From assembly GCF_019343495.1 (NCBI RefSeq), contig NZ_CP072549.1:1860001-1924000 (forward strand): DNA of 64,000 bases, in the 5' to 3' direction. The DNA is from Acinetobacter lwoffii. Its GTDB lineage: Bacteria; Pseudomonadota; Gammaproteobacteria; Pseudomonadales; Moraxellaceae. The translations under genes were made by a program, and so were the position numbers. The notes below the pieces were generated by a model. The model had not been told where the DNA came from. It saw nothing but the letters and a program-made list of their open reading frames with translations, and did not search any database. Below, one piece after another: positions 43,848 to 53,276 of this stretch (position 1 is its first letter; every line of letters begins with the position of its first letter).

Positions 43848-46691
43848 ATGACAATGGATACGAGTGTGCTGCCGATTATTATATTGTTACCGTTAGTATT
43901 AGGCACAACCCTTGTCTCGTGGCTGAAGCAATTTTCGCGCGGGGTAACGGCTTTAGGGGCAATTGGTGTCAGCCTCAGCAGTTTCTTATTATTATTGAGT
44001 CAGGCGCCTGCCATCTTTGATGGTGCAGTGATGACCCAGACCTGGTCCTGGCTGCCCCAGCTCGGCATTGATTTCAGTTTTCGCCTGGATTCTCTGGGAT
44101 TGCTGTTTGCCTTGCTGATCAGCGGAATTGGCACCCTGATTTATATTTATGCCTATTATTATCTCAATCCAAAAAATTCACTGAGCAAACTGTATCTCCT
44201 GCTGATGCTGTTTATGGCGGCGATGCTCGGAATTTCATTGTCGAATAACCTGATTATCTTATTGGTTTTCTGGGAACTGACCAGTATTTCATCCTTCTTG
44301 CTGGTAGGTTACTGGAGCAATTACGAAGCGGCGCAACGTGGTTCGCGTATGGCTCTGACCATTACCGGAATGGGTGGTCTGGCGATGCTGGGCGGTTTTG
44401 TCCTGCTTGGTCAAATTACCGGCACTTATCAGCTTGACCAAATCCTGACGATGACTGAGCAGATTCAGTCCCATCATTTATTTGTTCCAACCTTGTTGCT
44501 GATTTTACTTGGTGCCTTTACCAAAAGTGCGCAGTTCCCGTTCCACTTCTGGTTGCCGAATGCCATGGCTGCACCGACACCGGTCTCTGCCTATTTGCAC
44601 TCGGCCACCATGGTCAAAGCCGGTTTATTCCTGGTAGCACGTTTGCTCCCGATCTTTGCCGGTGCTGCACTGTTTCATAATATTGTGACCTTTGTCGGTC
44701 TGTTTACCCTGTGCATGGCCGCCTTCTTTGCCATTTTTAAGGAAGACCTGAAAGGCTTGCTCGCCTATTCAACTATCAGCCATTTAGGTCTGATCATGTG
44801 TCTGCTCGGGATTGGTTCACCATTGGCTGTTGCAGCAGCGATTTTCCATATTATTAACCATGCCACCTTTAAAGCAGCACTGTTTATGATTGCCGGAATC
44901 ATCGATCATGAATCCGGGACTCGTGACTTACGTAAACTGTCTGGCCTATGGCAATTATTGCCCTTTACCGCAACATTGACCATGATCACGGCAGCATCCA
45001 TGGCGGGTGTACCGTTGACCAATGGTTTCCTGTCCAAGGAAATGTTCTTTACCGAACTGGTCGCCAGTTTAAGTGGCCCACTTATGGTCGGCTCCGCTAT
45101 TGTCGCGACACTGGCCGGGATTTTTGCGGTGGCTTATTCCATTCGACTGGTGCATGGAGTCTTTTTCGATGGTCCGTTAGGCAAGCAGGTCCCGAATAAA
45201 GATGCACATGAACCTGCGTTTGGTATGCGCGCACCGGCCACTTTGTTAGCAATTTTATGTATTTTAGTCGGTCTATTGCCCGCTCTTCTGGTGGAAAAAA
45301 TTGTCAATAGCACCACTCAAGCGACGACCCAAAATTTTGATTTTGAAGGTACTCATCTGGCGCTTTGGCATGGTTTCAACCTGCCCCTGCTGATGAGTGT
45401 GATTGCTCTGCTCGGCGGAATAATCTTTTACTTTTCTCTCGCCAAAGGTGGCGCCTTACGTGAAATCGACCTGGATCCAAAACTGGGCCGCTTACAGGGC
45501 CGAGTGCTGTTCGACCTGTTTTTGAAAAATTTGCTGCTGAATTCACGCCGTTTCCGCCGTGCCACTGAAAATGGCAAATTGCAAAGCTATTTATTGTGGA
45601 TTGTAATTTTTACCGTCGGGCTGGTGGGGTTCCCATTACTCAGCAATGCAGTGGGTACGGGTACACGCGAGCTGACCCATGCCCCTGCCCTGGCGATTAT
45701 CTTGTGGTTACTGCTGTTCTCTGCCTGCTGGATGCTGCTGTGGTTCCATCATGAGCGGATTAAAGCGGTACTGATTAGCGGTGCAGTCGGCCTGGTCGTC
45801 ACCATGGTCTTTATCGGCTTCTCGGCTCCCGATCTGGCATTGACCCAGATTACGGTCGATGTGGTCACCACGGTTCTACTACTGATGAGTTTATCTTTAC
45901 TGCCTCAGTTAACACCGTATGAATCGAGTCCGACCCGTCGCTGGCGTGATGCCATTATTGCCTTGGGCGGCGGTCTCGGGATTGCGGCAATTGCCTGGCT
46001 GATCATGACCCGTGATCACAATTCCATTTCATGGTTCTTCCTGCAACAGTCCATTCCTCTGGGCGGCGGCACCAATGTGGTGAATGTGATTCTGGTCGAT
46101 TTCCGTGGTTTCGATACCTTCGGCGAAATTACTGTACTCGGCATTGCGGCGATTGGTGTTCTGAGCCTGATGGATGGCATGCGTGCGCATGGTACCACCA
46201 TGACTCAGGGCCTGACCTATCGTTTTAACCCATCCCCGCTGATGTTGCGTATTACCGCATCCTGGATTTTGCCGGTCGCGCTGGTAGTCAGCCTGTATAT
46301 CTTTATGCGTGGCCATAACCTGCCGGGCGGTGGTTTTATTGCCGGACTAGTGACTTCACTGGCACTTATTATTCAATATATCGCAGTGGGACAGGACAAA
46401 ACCGAACAGTTGCTTGGCGCCAAATCCGGTCGCCTGTATGAAATCTGGATTGGAGTCGGCTTAACGATTGCAGGATTGACTGGAATCGCAGCCTGGTTCT
46501 GGTCACGTCCATTCCTGACCAGTGCACATATTTATGTCTCTCCGCCCATTATTGGAGAAATGCATTTAGCTTCGGCTGCGCTATTCGATGTCGGCGTCTA
46601 TGTCACTGTCGTCGGTGCCACCATGCTGATGATTTCTGTCTTGGGCGATTCACGTCACTCAAGCATGTCTGGCCCAGTACCAAGAGGATAA
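43848..46691 (+). CDS. mrpA: Mrp-type cation/proton antiporter, fused subunits A and B
   Basis: 947 residues, about 20 or more transmembrane helices. The N-terminal two thirds is the NuoL-like antiporter module, with the key FWELTSISSFLLVGYW Glu, the TKSAQFPFHFWLPNAMAAPTPVS segment, the HSATMVKAGLFLVARL Lys and INHATFKAALFM. A DUF4040-like segment follows (SAPDLALTQITVDVVTTVLLLMS). The last ~130 residues are the MrpB domain (MRGHNLPGGGFIAGLV). Separate A and B genes are fused, as in group 2 (PhaA'-type) operons. The complex exports Na+ or K+ for H+. First of six genes. Confidence 0.94.
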   Translation: MTMDTSVLPIIILLPLVLGTTLVSWLKQFSRGVTALGAIGVSLSSFLLLLSQAPAIFDGAVMTQTWSWLPQLGIDFSFRLDSLGLLFALLISGIGTLIYIYAYYYLNPKNSLSKLYLLLMLFMAAMLGISLSNNLIILLVFWELTSISSFLLVGYWSNYEAAQRGSRMALTITGMGGLAMLGGFVLLGQITGTYQLDQILTMTEQIQSHHLFVPTLLLILLGAFTKSAQFPFHFWLPNAMAAPTPVSAYLHSATMVKAGLFLVARLLPIFAGAALFHNIVTFVGLFTLCMAAFFAIFKEDLKGLLAYSTISHLGLIMCLLGIGSPLAVAAAIFHIINHATFKAALFMIAGIIDHESGTRDLRKLSGLWQLLPFTATLTMITAASMAGVPLTNGFLSKEMFFTELVASLSGPLMVGSAIVATLAGIFAVAYSIRLVHGVFFDGPLGKQVPNKDAHEPAFGMRAPATLLAILCILVGLLPALLVEKIVNSTTQATTQNFDFEGTHLALWHGFNLPLLMSVIALLGGIIFYFSLAKGGALREIDLDPKLGRLQGRVLFDLFLKNLLLNSRRFRRATENGKLQSYLLWIVIFTVGLVGFPLLSNAVGTGTRELTHAPALAIILWLLLFSACWMLLWFHHERIKAVLISGAVGLVVTMVFIGFSAPDLALTQITVDVVTTVLLLMSLSLLPQLTPYESSPTRRWRDAIIALGGGLGIAAIAWLIMTRDHNSISWFFLQQSIPLGGGTNVVNVILVDFRGFDTFGEITVLGIAAIGVLSLMDGMRAHGTTMTQGLTYRFNPSPLMLRITASWILPVALVVSLYIFMRGHNLPGGGFIAGLVTSLALIIQYIAVGQDKTEQLLGAKSGRLYEIWIGVGLTIAGLTGIAAWFWSRPFLTSAHIYVSPPIIGEMHLASAALFDVGVYVTVVGATMLMISVLGDSRHSSMSGPVPRG

Positions 46692-46695
46692 TAGA

Positions 46696-47061
46696 ATGAT
46701 CAGTTTAGAATTTTTATTAGCCTCCGCGATTGGCCTGCTGACAGCCACAGGCATCTATCTGATCCTGCGGGCGCGTACCTTCCCGGTGGTGTTGGGCTTG
46801 GCCATGATTGGTTATGCGGTCAACTTGTTTTTATTTGCCATGGGCCGGATTCAGATGAATTCGCCTGCAGTATTAACCGAAGCTTCGAATGTGACCGATC
46901 CTCTTCCTCAGGCACTGGTGCTGACGGCCATCGTGATTGGCTTTGCCACCACTGCCTTTATTGTCCAACTGGCACTGCGTAGCCGCTACGAATCAGGAAC
47001 AGACCACGTTGACTCAAAAGAAGATATCCCCCAGATTGATCCACGTGAGGATGAGCCTTAA
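46696..47061 (+). CDS. mrpC: Mrp antiporter subunit C
   Basis: 121 residues, NuoK-like, with three transmembrane helices. Conserved sequence is ASAIGLLTATGIYLILRA, VVLGLAMIGYAVNLFLFAMG and DPLPQALVLTAIVIGFATTAF. The C-terminus is acidic. It begins four bases after mrpA and its stop overlaps the mrpD start (TAATG). Confidence 0.93.
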   Translation: MISLEFLLASAIGLLTATGIYLILRARTFPVVLGLAMIGYAVNLFLFAMGRIQMNSPAVLTEASNVTDPLPQALVLTAIVIGFATTAFIVQLALRSRYESGTDHVDSKEDIPQIDPREDEP

Positions 47062-48869
47062 TGACTGATCTTCTCAATTTCTGGACTCAGCACACCCCTA
47101 TTTTCAGTATTCTTTTACCGGCCTTTACCGCTTTTGCCCTTGTACTTTTAGGCAATCCGGGTGCAGGCTCTCTGATCACGGACTGGCGTCAACCCTGGCG
47201 TCGTGGTATCAGCCATCTCTCGGGAATCTTGGGCCTGATCATTGCCGTTAGCTATCTGATAAACAGCAGCGAGGGCCAAATCAGCGTATACACCCTCAGC
47301 GAATGGGCAGCACCATTTGGAATCGTGCTGGTCCTGGATCAGCTCTCGGCCATGATGCTGGTGTTGACCTATGCGCTCGCCTTGCCTGTGGTCTGGTATG
47401 CCAGCAAAGAATGGGACTTACGCGGCCGTTATTTCCATGCCATGGTGCATTTCCTGCTGATGGGCTTGACTGGGGCATTCCTAACCGGTGACTTGTTCAA
47501 CCTGTTCGTGTTCTTTGAAATTTTGCTGATGGCGTCCTATGTACTACTGTTGCATGGACAAGGTAAGGCACGTTTTCAGCTTGGAATTCATTACGTCACC
47601 ATTAACCTGCTGGCGTCTGCGCTGTTCCTGATTGGACTCGGGATGATTTATGGCAGTGTCGGCAGCCTGAATATGGCCGATGTGGCCCGTTTGCTGCCAA
47701 CCCTTGCAGAAGATCAGCATAAACTGGCGGTTGCTGGTGGCTTGATGCTGTTTGTGGTGTTTGGAATCAAAGCAGCAATGCTGCCGGTGGGTTTCTGGTT
47801 ACCCAAAACCTATGCAGTAGCCACGACTCCTGTTGCCGCGCTCTTTACCATCATGACCAAAGTCGGGGTTTATGCGATTTTGCGGATCAACGGCACGGTT
47901 TTTGATGATGAATATAGCCATCAGATTCTGATGAACTGTCTGCTAGTGATTGGCCTGGTCACATCCGTCTATGGGGTGATCTGTGCGATTGGCACCGAAC
48001 GTCTGCGCCGTTTTGTCGGTTTTATGGTGCTGTCTTCAGTCGGAACGATTTTGGTGGCCATTGGCCTGAATAATACTGCGGCTTGGGCGGGTGCGCTATA
48101 TTACCTGGTACACAGCACCCTGATTGCGGCCGCATTTTATATTCTGTCGGGTTGGATTACCTCACAGCGTGGCGAATTTAAAGATCATTTTAAAATCGCC
48201 CCACTGATGAAACAGAACAAGCTGGTTTCGATTGTCTATTTCATCATCGCCTTGATGATGGCAGGCCTGCCACCGTTTAGTGGATTCTTCGGTAAAATCT
48301 TTATTTTGCAGGCTTCTGCTAATTCAGATTATCAGATGATTATTATCCTGACCATTTTGCTGGTAAGTTTTCTCAGTATTCTGGCTTTTACCCGGGTCGG
48401 TTTTATCCTGTTCTGGCGTTCGAGCAGACCTGAAGATGATCTTGATTCTGAAGAGTTTCATAAATATGAAGCCCTGCCGAGTAAAGCGCCGGCACGCAAT
48501 GACCGGGTGATTTATATATTGCTTGCGAGCTTAACCGCCTACGTGGTGTTTGCAGGACCAATCTATCAATATAATTATCAGACTGCGGAACAGATCAAAA
48601 ACAATTCTGTCTATGAAGCTGCGCTGTTAAAACCGGATGCAGAAGGTCAGTTTATTAGCGTCCAGCCATTCGATCCGAAGTATTTACCAGAAACCAAATA
48701 TGGTGGTGAGGTGATAGATCCCAATGCGCATCTGATTCCTTATGTGATTTCAGAAGCGACCTTGAAGGGTGAACATATTTCTGAATTCAAGCAACGCCAG
48801 ATTGACCAACAGCACATTGAACAGACCGAATATGATGATAATCAACTTAAACCGGCGGAGGGACCTTAA
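47061..48869 (+). CDS. mrpD: Mrp antiporter subunit D
   Basis: 602 residues, the second NuoM/N-like antiporter subunit. It has FNLFVFFEILLMASYVLLL (conserved Glu), the PVGFWLPKTYAVATTPVAALFTIMTKVGVYAIL Lys region in part, and HSTLIAAAFYILSGW. About 14 transmembrane helices are followed by an unusually long hydrophilic C-terminus of ~100 residues (after FAGPIYQYN), rich in charged residues and Gln. It overlaps mrpC and mrpE by one base each. Confidence 0.94.
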   Translation: MTDLLNFWTQHTPIFSILLPAFTAFALVLLGNPGAGSLITDWRQPWRRGISHLSGILGLIIAVSYLINSSEGQISVYTLSEWAAPFGIVLVLDQLSAMMLVLTYALALPVVWYASKEWDLRGRYFHAMVHFLLMGLTGAFLTGDLFNLFVFFEILLMASYVLLLHGQGKARFQLGIHYVTINLLASALFLIGLGMIYGSVGSLNMADVARLLPTLAEDQHKLAVAGGLMLFVVFGIKAAMLPVGFWLPKTYAVATTPVAALFTIMTKVGVYAILRINGTVFDDEYSHQILMNCLLVIGLVTSVYGVICAIGTERLRRFVGFMVLSSVGTILVAIGLNNTAAWAGALYYLVHSTLIAAAFYILSGWITSQRGEFKDHFKIAPLMKQNKLVSIVYFIIALMMAGLPPFSGFFGKIFILQASANSDYQMIIILTILLVSFLSILAFTRVGFILFWRSSRPEDDLDSEEFHKYEALPSKAPARNDRVIYILLASLTAYVVFAGPIYQYNYQTAEQIKNNSVYEAALLKPDAEGQFISVQPFDPKYLPETKYGGEVIDPNAHLIPYVISEATLKGEHISEFKQRQIDQQHIEQTEYDDNQLKPAEGP

Positions 48870-49387
48870 TGGCTGAATCCTTATTTCAACGCTGGTTCCC
48901 GCATCCACTGGTTTCTGTAATTGTAGGACTGAGCTGGATTTTACTGGCACACAGCATGGACGCTGGAACCCTGCTGATGGCCTTGCTACTCGCAGTCATC
49001 ATTCCACGTATGGTCGAACCCTTTATTGACTATACCCCCGATATCCAGTGGACTCCTGCCCTGCACCTGTTCTTTGTCGTAGTTTGGGATATTGTAGTAG
49101 CCAATATTAAAGTGGCCAAACTGGTACTGGGACCAACCAAGAACCTGCATCCGAAATGGTTCAGAGTGCCTTTAGACACCGAACATGAAGAAGTCAACAC
49201 CTTGCTGGCGATGATTATTACCACCACACCGGGCACGGTATCTGCAGGGATTGACCAGGATCGTGGTGACATTCTGGTGCATGCCTTAAGCACAGATGAT
49301 GAAGCGGCCGAAATCGAACTGATTAAGCAGCGCTATGAACGCCCGCTCATTGAGATTTTTAATGCACGATCAGGAGAAAAAGCATGA
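48869..49387 (+). CDS. mrpE: Mrp antiporter subunit E
   Basis: 172 residues with two or three N-terminal membrane helices (HPLVSVIVGLSWILLAHSMD, GTLLMALLLAVIIPRMV) and a soluble C-terminal domain containing LAMIITTTPGTVSAGIDQDRGDILVHALS, the MrpE hallmark. It overlaps mrpF by four bases (ATGA). Confidence 0.93.
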   Translation: MAESLFQRWFPHPLVSVIVGLSWILLAHSMDAGTLLMALLLAVIIPRMVEPFIDYTPDIQWTPALHLFFVVVWDIVVANIKVAKLVLGPTKNLHPKWFRVPLDTEHEEVNTLLAMIITTTPGTVSAGIDQDRGDILVHALSTDDEAAEIELIKQRYERPLIEIFNARSGEKA

Positions 49388-49659
49388 CGATTCTACCTTA
49401 TGCATTATTGATTTGTCTGGGTGCGGTAACCATCTCCATGTTACTGTGTCTGATCCGGCTGATTACCGGCCCCTCTATTGTGGACCGCCTGCTGGCACTG
49501 GACACCCTGTTTTTGAATGCTACCTGTCTGGTGGTGATTTTAGGCATTTACTGGAGCAGCACATTTCTGTTTGAAGGCGCTCTCTTGGTCGCGATGCTAG
49601 GCTTTGTCTCGACCGCAGCCTTGGCGCGTTATTTCACTACTGGCCATGTCATCGACTAG
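49384..49659 (+). CDS. mrpF: Mrp antiporter subunit F
   Basis: 91 residues, three transmembrane helices. The MrpF motif RLITGPSIVDRLLALDTLFLN contains the conserved Asp residues. It overlaps mrpE at its start and precedes mrpG by ten bases. Confidence 0.93.
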   Translation: MTILPYALLICLGAVTISMLLCLIRLITGPSIVDRLLALDTLFLNATCLVVILGIYWSSTFLFEGALLVAMLGFVSTAALARYFTTGHVID

Positions 49660-49669
49660 GAGTTTTTAA

Positions 49670-50071
49670 ATGTCTTTAATTTTAGAAATACTGGTGTCGA
49701 TTTTTCTATTGATTGGTGCTTTCTTTATGCTGGTCGGCGGAATTGGGATGGTGCGTTTGCCCGATCTGTTCATGCGTCTGCATGCACCGACCAAATCCAG
49801 TACTTTGGGCCTCGGCAGTTTTTTAATTGCGGCGATGATTTTCTCTGCCATGTATGGCCGTTTCGGTTTTGCTGAAGTGCTGATTACCCTGTTCGCCTTT
49901 ATCACTGCGCCAGTATCTGCCAATCTGATGGCACAGGCTGCATTACATTTGCGTTTACGTTCTTTGAGTGGTGAAGTACCGGAAACGCTAGAACGCCCCC
50001 TGCCTTGGCAGCGTTCACGCCGTCGTACCTTTTATGAAAAGAAAATCAATCGCAATGATGATTTAGATTAA
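49670..50071 (+). CDS. mrpG: Mrp antiporter subunit G
   Basis: 133 residues, three transmembrane helices. The motif FFMLVGGIGMVRLPDLFMRLHAPTKSSTLG is diagnostic of MrpG. A basic C-terminus follows (RSRRRTFYEKKINRN). It is the last gene of the operon and is followed by a terminator. Confidence 0.94.
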   Translation: MSLILEILVSIFLLIGAFFMLVGGIGMVRLPDLFMRLHAPTKSSTLGLGSFLIAAMIFSAMYGRFGFAEVLITLFAFITAPVSANLMAQAALHLRLRSLSGEVPETLERPLPWQRSRRRTFYEKKINRNDDLD

Positions 50072-50116
50072 TTGAGCAAGCGATTCCAGTTCTCTCAAAT
50101 CTCAAAATAGAGAGAT

Positions 50117-50145
50117 AAAAAAAGCCACCCGAAGGTGGCTTTTTT
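50117..50145. terminator. Bidirectional terminator between mrpG and rbfA
   Basis: aaaaagccacc and ggtggcttttt arms with a cgaa tetraloop (50130–50133) and A/T-runs on both sides. It serves the converging Mrp and rimP–rbfA operons. Confidence 0.9.
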
Positions 50146-50156
50146 AGTCCTAAGAC

Positions 50157-50561
50157 TTATTCATCATCTTTTTTTGCTTCAGCTTCAGGTAAGTCCTTCA
50201 CTGCTTCAGCGATCAGACCAAACATATAGTTACCATATGCATTGGTCTTATCGTAATGGAAACGTAGACGAGGCGTAATACGGGTTTTGATACGACGACT
50301 CAGCTCGTGGCGCAAGAAACCAGATGCTTTGTTCAACACATCCAAAGTTTCTTTATTGGCTTCTTGGCTTTGCTCATCGCCAAGTTCACGTCCCATCACA
50401 GTGACATAAACTTCCGCATATCCCAGGTCTGGGCTCACCTTCACCGCAGAGATGGTCACGAGACCACCTAAGCGTGGATCTTTCAGCTCCTGACGGATCA
50501 GTTCGGACAACTCGCGTTGTACTGTATCCGCCATACGCTTCAGACGTTGACTACCCGCCAT
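50157..50561 (-). CDS. rbfA: 30S ribosome-binding factor A
   Basis: 134 residues, single KH-type domain. It contains RVQRELSELIRQELKDPRLGGLVTISAVKVSPDLGYAEVYV (only part quoted by segments: ELIRQELKDPRLG, VSPDLGYAEVYVTV) and the C-terminal RITPRLRFHYDKT. It matures the 5' end of 16S rRNA. The ATG overlaps the infB stop (TAATG). Confidence 0.95.
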   Translation of the reverse strand: MAGSQRLKRMADTVQRELSELIRQELKDPRLGGLVTISAVKVSPDLGYAEVYVTVMGRELGDEQSQEANKETLDVLNKASGFLRHELSRRIKTRITPRLRFHYDKTNAYGNYMFGLIAEAVKDLPEAEAKKDDE

Positions 50562-53266
50562 TAAAGACTCCGTTTAATCAGTTGAACATCGTACACTTCG
50601 ATCTTATCAAGTGCTTTGATGTCTTTATAGCCTTTCACCGCAAGACCACATTCCATACCGGCACGAACTTCTTCAACCACTTCTTTGTAGCGACGAAGAG
50701 ATTCAAGCTCGCCCTGGAACACAACCACGTCATCACGTAATACGCGAATCGGTTTGTTACGATGCAATACGCCTTCAAGTACCATACAGCCTGCAGCCGC
50801 ACCAAACTTACTTGAGTGGAATACTTCACGTACTTGTGCAACACCCAGAATCGTTTCACGATGTTCTGGTGCAAGCTTACCGCTCATTGCTGCTTTCACA
50901 TCATCAATCAATTGATAGATGATTGAGTAATAACGAATGTCGATACTGTCTGCATCTGCTTTTTGACGCGCAGCATTGTCCGCACGTACGTTAAAGCCGA
51001 GTAGAACTGCTTCTGAAGATTCAGCCAGTGTCACGTCAGACTCAGTAATCGCACCTACACCAGAACCGATGATACGTACTTTAACTTCGTCAGTCGCAAG
51101 CTCAGCAAGTGCAACGTGTAATGCTTCCAAGGTACCGCGTACGTCAGTTTTCAACACAACGTTCACGATAGGTACATCTTTCTTGCCCATAGACGCCATG
51201 ATGTTTTCAAGACGCATTGCAGATTGACGCTCAAGACGTTTTTGACGTTCACGATCCATACGCGCATCGGCAACTTCACGTGCTTTCTTCTCGTCGCTCA
51301 CCACAAGAACTTCGTCACCAGCCATTGGCGCTTCTGGAAGACCCAGAATTTCCACTGGAATCGAAGGACCTGCAGATTTGATACGCTGACCATTTTCATC
51401 CGTCATCGCACGAACGCGACCATAAGATGAACCGGCAAGAACGAGATCACCTACTTTCAATGTACCGTTTTGAACCAGAATAGACGTTACCGCACCACGG
51501 CTGTTGTCTACACGTGCTTCAATTACGACACCTTGTGCAGCGCCTTCTTCCGATGCTTTAAGCTCTAGAAGTTCAGCTTGAATCGAAATAATATCAAGAA
51601 GTTCATCAATACCTTGACCAGTATGTGCAGAAACCATTGCCACTGGAACGTCACCACCCCATTGTTCTGGCACGATTTCTTTCACAGTCAATTCATTCAA
51701 TACGCGATCTGGATCAGCAGATTCTTTATCCATCTTGTTGATTGCAACAATGATTGGTGTACCTGCAGCACGTGCATGGTCAATTGCTTCTGCAGTTTGT
51801 GGCATTACACCATCATCTGCTGCAACAACTAGAACCACGATATCTGTTGCTTTCGCACCGCGTGAACGCATAGCAGTAAATGCTGCGTGTCCCGGAGTAT
51901 CTAGGAAAGTAATGATACCTTTATCAGTTGTTACATGATAAGCACCAATATGCTGGGTAATACCGCCCGCTTCACCTTGAGCCACTTTGGCACGGCGAAT
52001 ACGGTCAAGCAGTGATGTTTTACCATGGTCAACGTGACCCATAATGGTAACAACAGGCGCACGAGTGGTTTGTGCACCACGTGCTTCTTCAGCTGCTTCA
52101 AGCAAGTTATCTTCAGCTTGTGTATCAGAAACCAGTACCGGATTATGGCCCATTTCTTCAACCACAAGAGCAGCAATTTCTTGATCAATTGCCTGGTTCT
52201 GAGTCACTAGCTCACCCATTTTCATGAGTGATTTGATTACTTCACGAACCTTAACTGCCATTTTCGCAGCCAAGTCAGCAACCACAATCGTTTCACCGAT
52301 TTCAACATCATAAACCTGTTTTTTCACAGGTTTTTCGAAGCCGTGCTTGTTGCCCTGGCTGGTTTTTAAACCACGCTTAGGCTGTTTGCTGAAGCTTTGC
52401 TCTTCCTGACCACGACGACCACCTTTTTTCGGTGCACGTGCGCTCGGCGTATTCGTACCACGTTTGATTTCGCGGTCTTCTTTGGCAAATGAGTCTTCAT
52501 ATGCCTGGCCAACCAGACCGGCAGCCAAAGGAGAATCATCCACAACACGAATGGTTGCAGTGGTATCTTCCGCGGTGTACTTAGACGCCATTTGACGCAT
52601 CTGTTCAAGCGTACGTTGCTGCGCTTCTTCAGCCGCTTTACGACGTGCAGCTTCTTCAACAGCTTTCAATTTTGCTGCTTCTGCTTCACGCGCCTTCTTC
52701 TGTTCAGCAGTTTCAGTTGGTTTAACAACTTGCTTCACAATCGGCTTGTTGGTTGATTTGCGTTTTACCACAACTGCCGCTTTAGAAACTTCTTGCTTGT
52801 CGCTGGTTTGCTTTGCAGCAGCACGCATCGCTTCTAGAGCTTTATTGGCGTTATTTACGCCAGTTGTTGGAGCTTCAGCAGAAGCTTGCGCTGTATTCTG
52901 ATCAGGCGCAGCTTTGGCCTGTTGCTCAGCCTTGGCTTTCGCCAATGCTTCTGCTTTGATCTGTTCTGGATCCGGCTTAACAAATGTATGCTTCTTGCGA
53001 ACTTCTACATTAATCGTTTTCGCCTTACCTGAAGTACTGGCTACTTTAGCCGTACTAGTCGTTTTACGTTTCAACGTGATTTGCCCTGCTTGGCTTTCTG
53101 AACCCTGTGACTTTTTCACATGACTCATCAAGCTGTCTTGTTGTTCGGTGGTAATAATATCGTCAGCTTTACGCTGTGGTAAACCTGCCTCACGAACCTG
53201 CTCTAGGAGCTTCTCAACTGGACGACCCACATTGAGGGCTAACTCTTTAATCGACTTGTCCGTCAT
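50561..53266 (-). CDS. infB: Translation initiation factor IF-2
   Basis: 901 residues. The N-terminal IF2_N segment ([21 protein letters not shown]) is followed by a long Ala/Lys/Glu-rich helical linker (~residues 70–280) and a second N-terminal domain. The GTPase domain has G1 [15 protein letters not shown]3 DTPGHAAF and G4 NKMDKE. Domains II–IV end near [11 protein letters not shown]. It places initiator tRNA on the 30S subunit; four initiator tRNA genes lie upstream in the same region. Confidence 0.97.
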   Translation of the reverse strand: MTDKSIKELALNVGRPVEKLLEQVREAGLPQRKADDIITTEQQDSLMSHVKKSQGSESQAGQITLKRKTTSTAKVASTSGKAKTINVEVRKKHTFVKPDPEQIKAEALAKAKAEQQAKAAPDQNTAQASAEAPTTGVNNANKALEAMRAAAKQTSDKQEVSKAAVVVKRKSTNKPIVKQVVKPTETAEQKKAREAEAAKLKAVEEAARRKAAEEAQQRTLEQMRQMASKYTAEDTTATIRVVDDSPLAAGLVGQAYEDSFAKEDREIKRGTNTPSARAPKKGGRRGQEEQSFSKQPKRGLKTSQGNKHGFEKPVKKQVYDVEIGETIVVADLAAKMAVKVREVIKSLMKMGELVTQNQAIDQEIAALVVEEMGHNPVLVSDTQAEDNLLEAAEEARGAQTTRAPVVTIMGHVDHGKTSLLDRIRRAKVAQGEAGGITQHIGAYHVTTDKGIITFLDTPGHAAFTAMRSRGAKATDIVVLVVAADDGVMPQTAEAIDHARAAGTPIIVAINKMDKESADPDRVLNELTVKEIVPEQWGGDVPVAMVSAHTGQGIDELLDIISIQAELLELKASEEGAAQGVVIEARVDNSRGAVTSILVQNGTLKVGDLVLAGSSYGRVRAMTDENGQRIKSAGPSIPVEILGLPEAPMAGDEVLVVSDEKKAREVADARMDRERQKRLERQSAMRLENIMASMGKKDVPIVNVVLKTDVRGTLEALHVALAELATDEVKVRIIGSGVGAITESDVTLAESSEAVLLGFNVRADNAARQKADADSIDIRYYSIIYQLIDDVKAAMSGKLAPEHRETILGVAQVREVFHSSKFGAAAGCMVLEGVLHRNKPIRVLRDDVVVFQGELESLRRYKEVVEEVRAGMECGLAVKGYKDIKALDKIEVYDVQLIKRSL

Positions 53267-53276
53267 ATACTACCTC

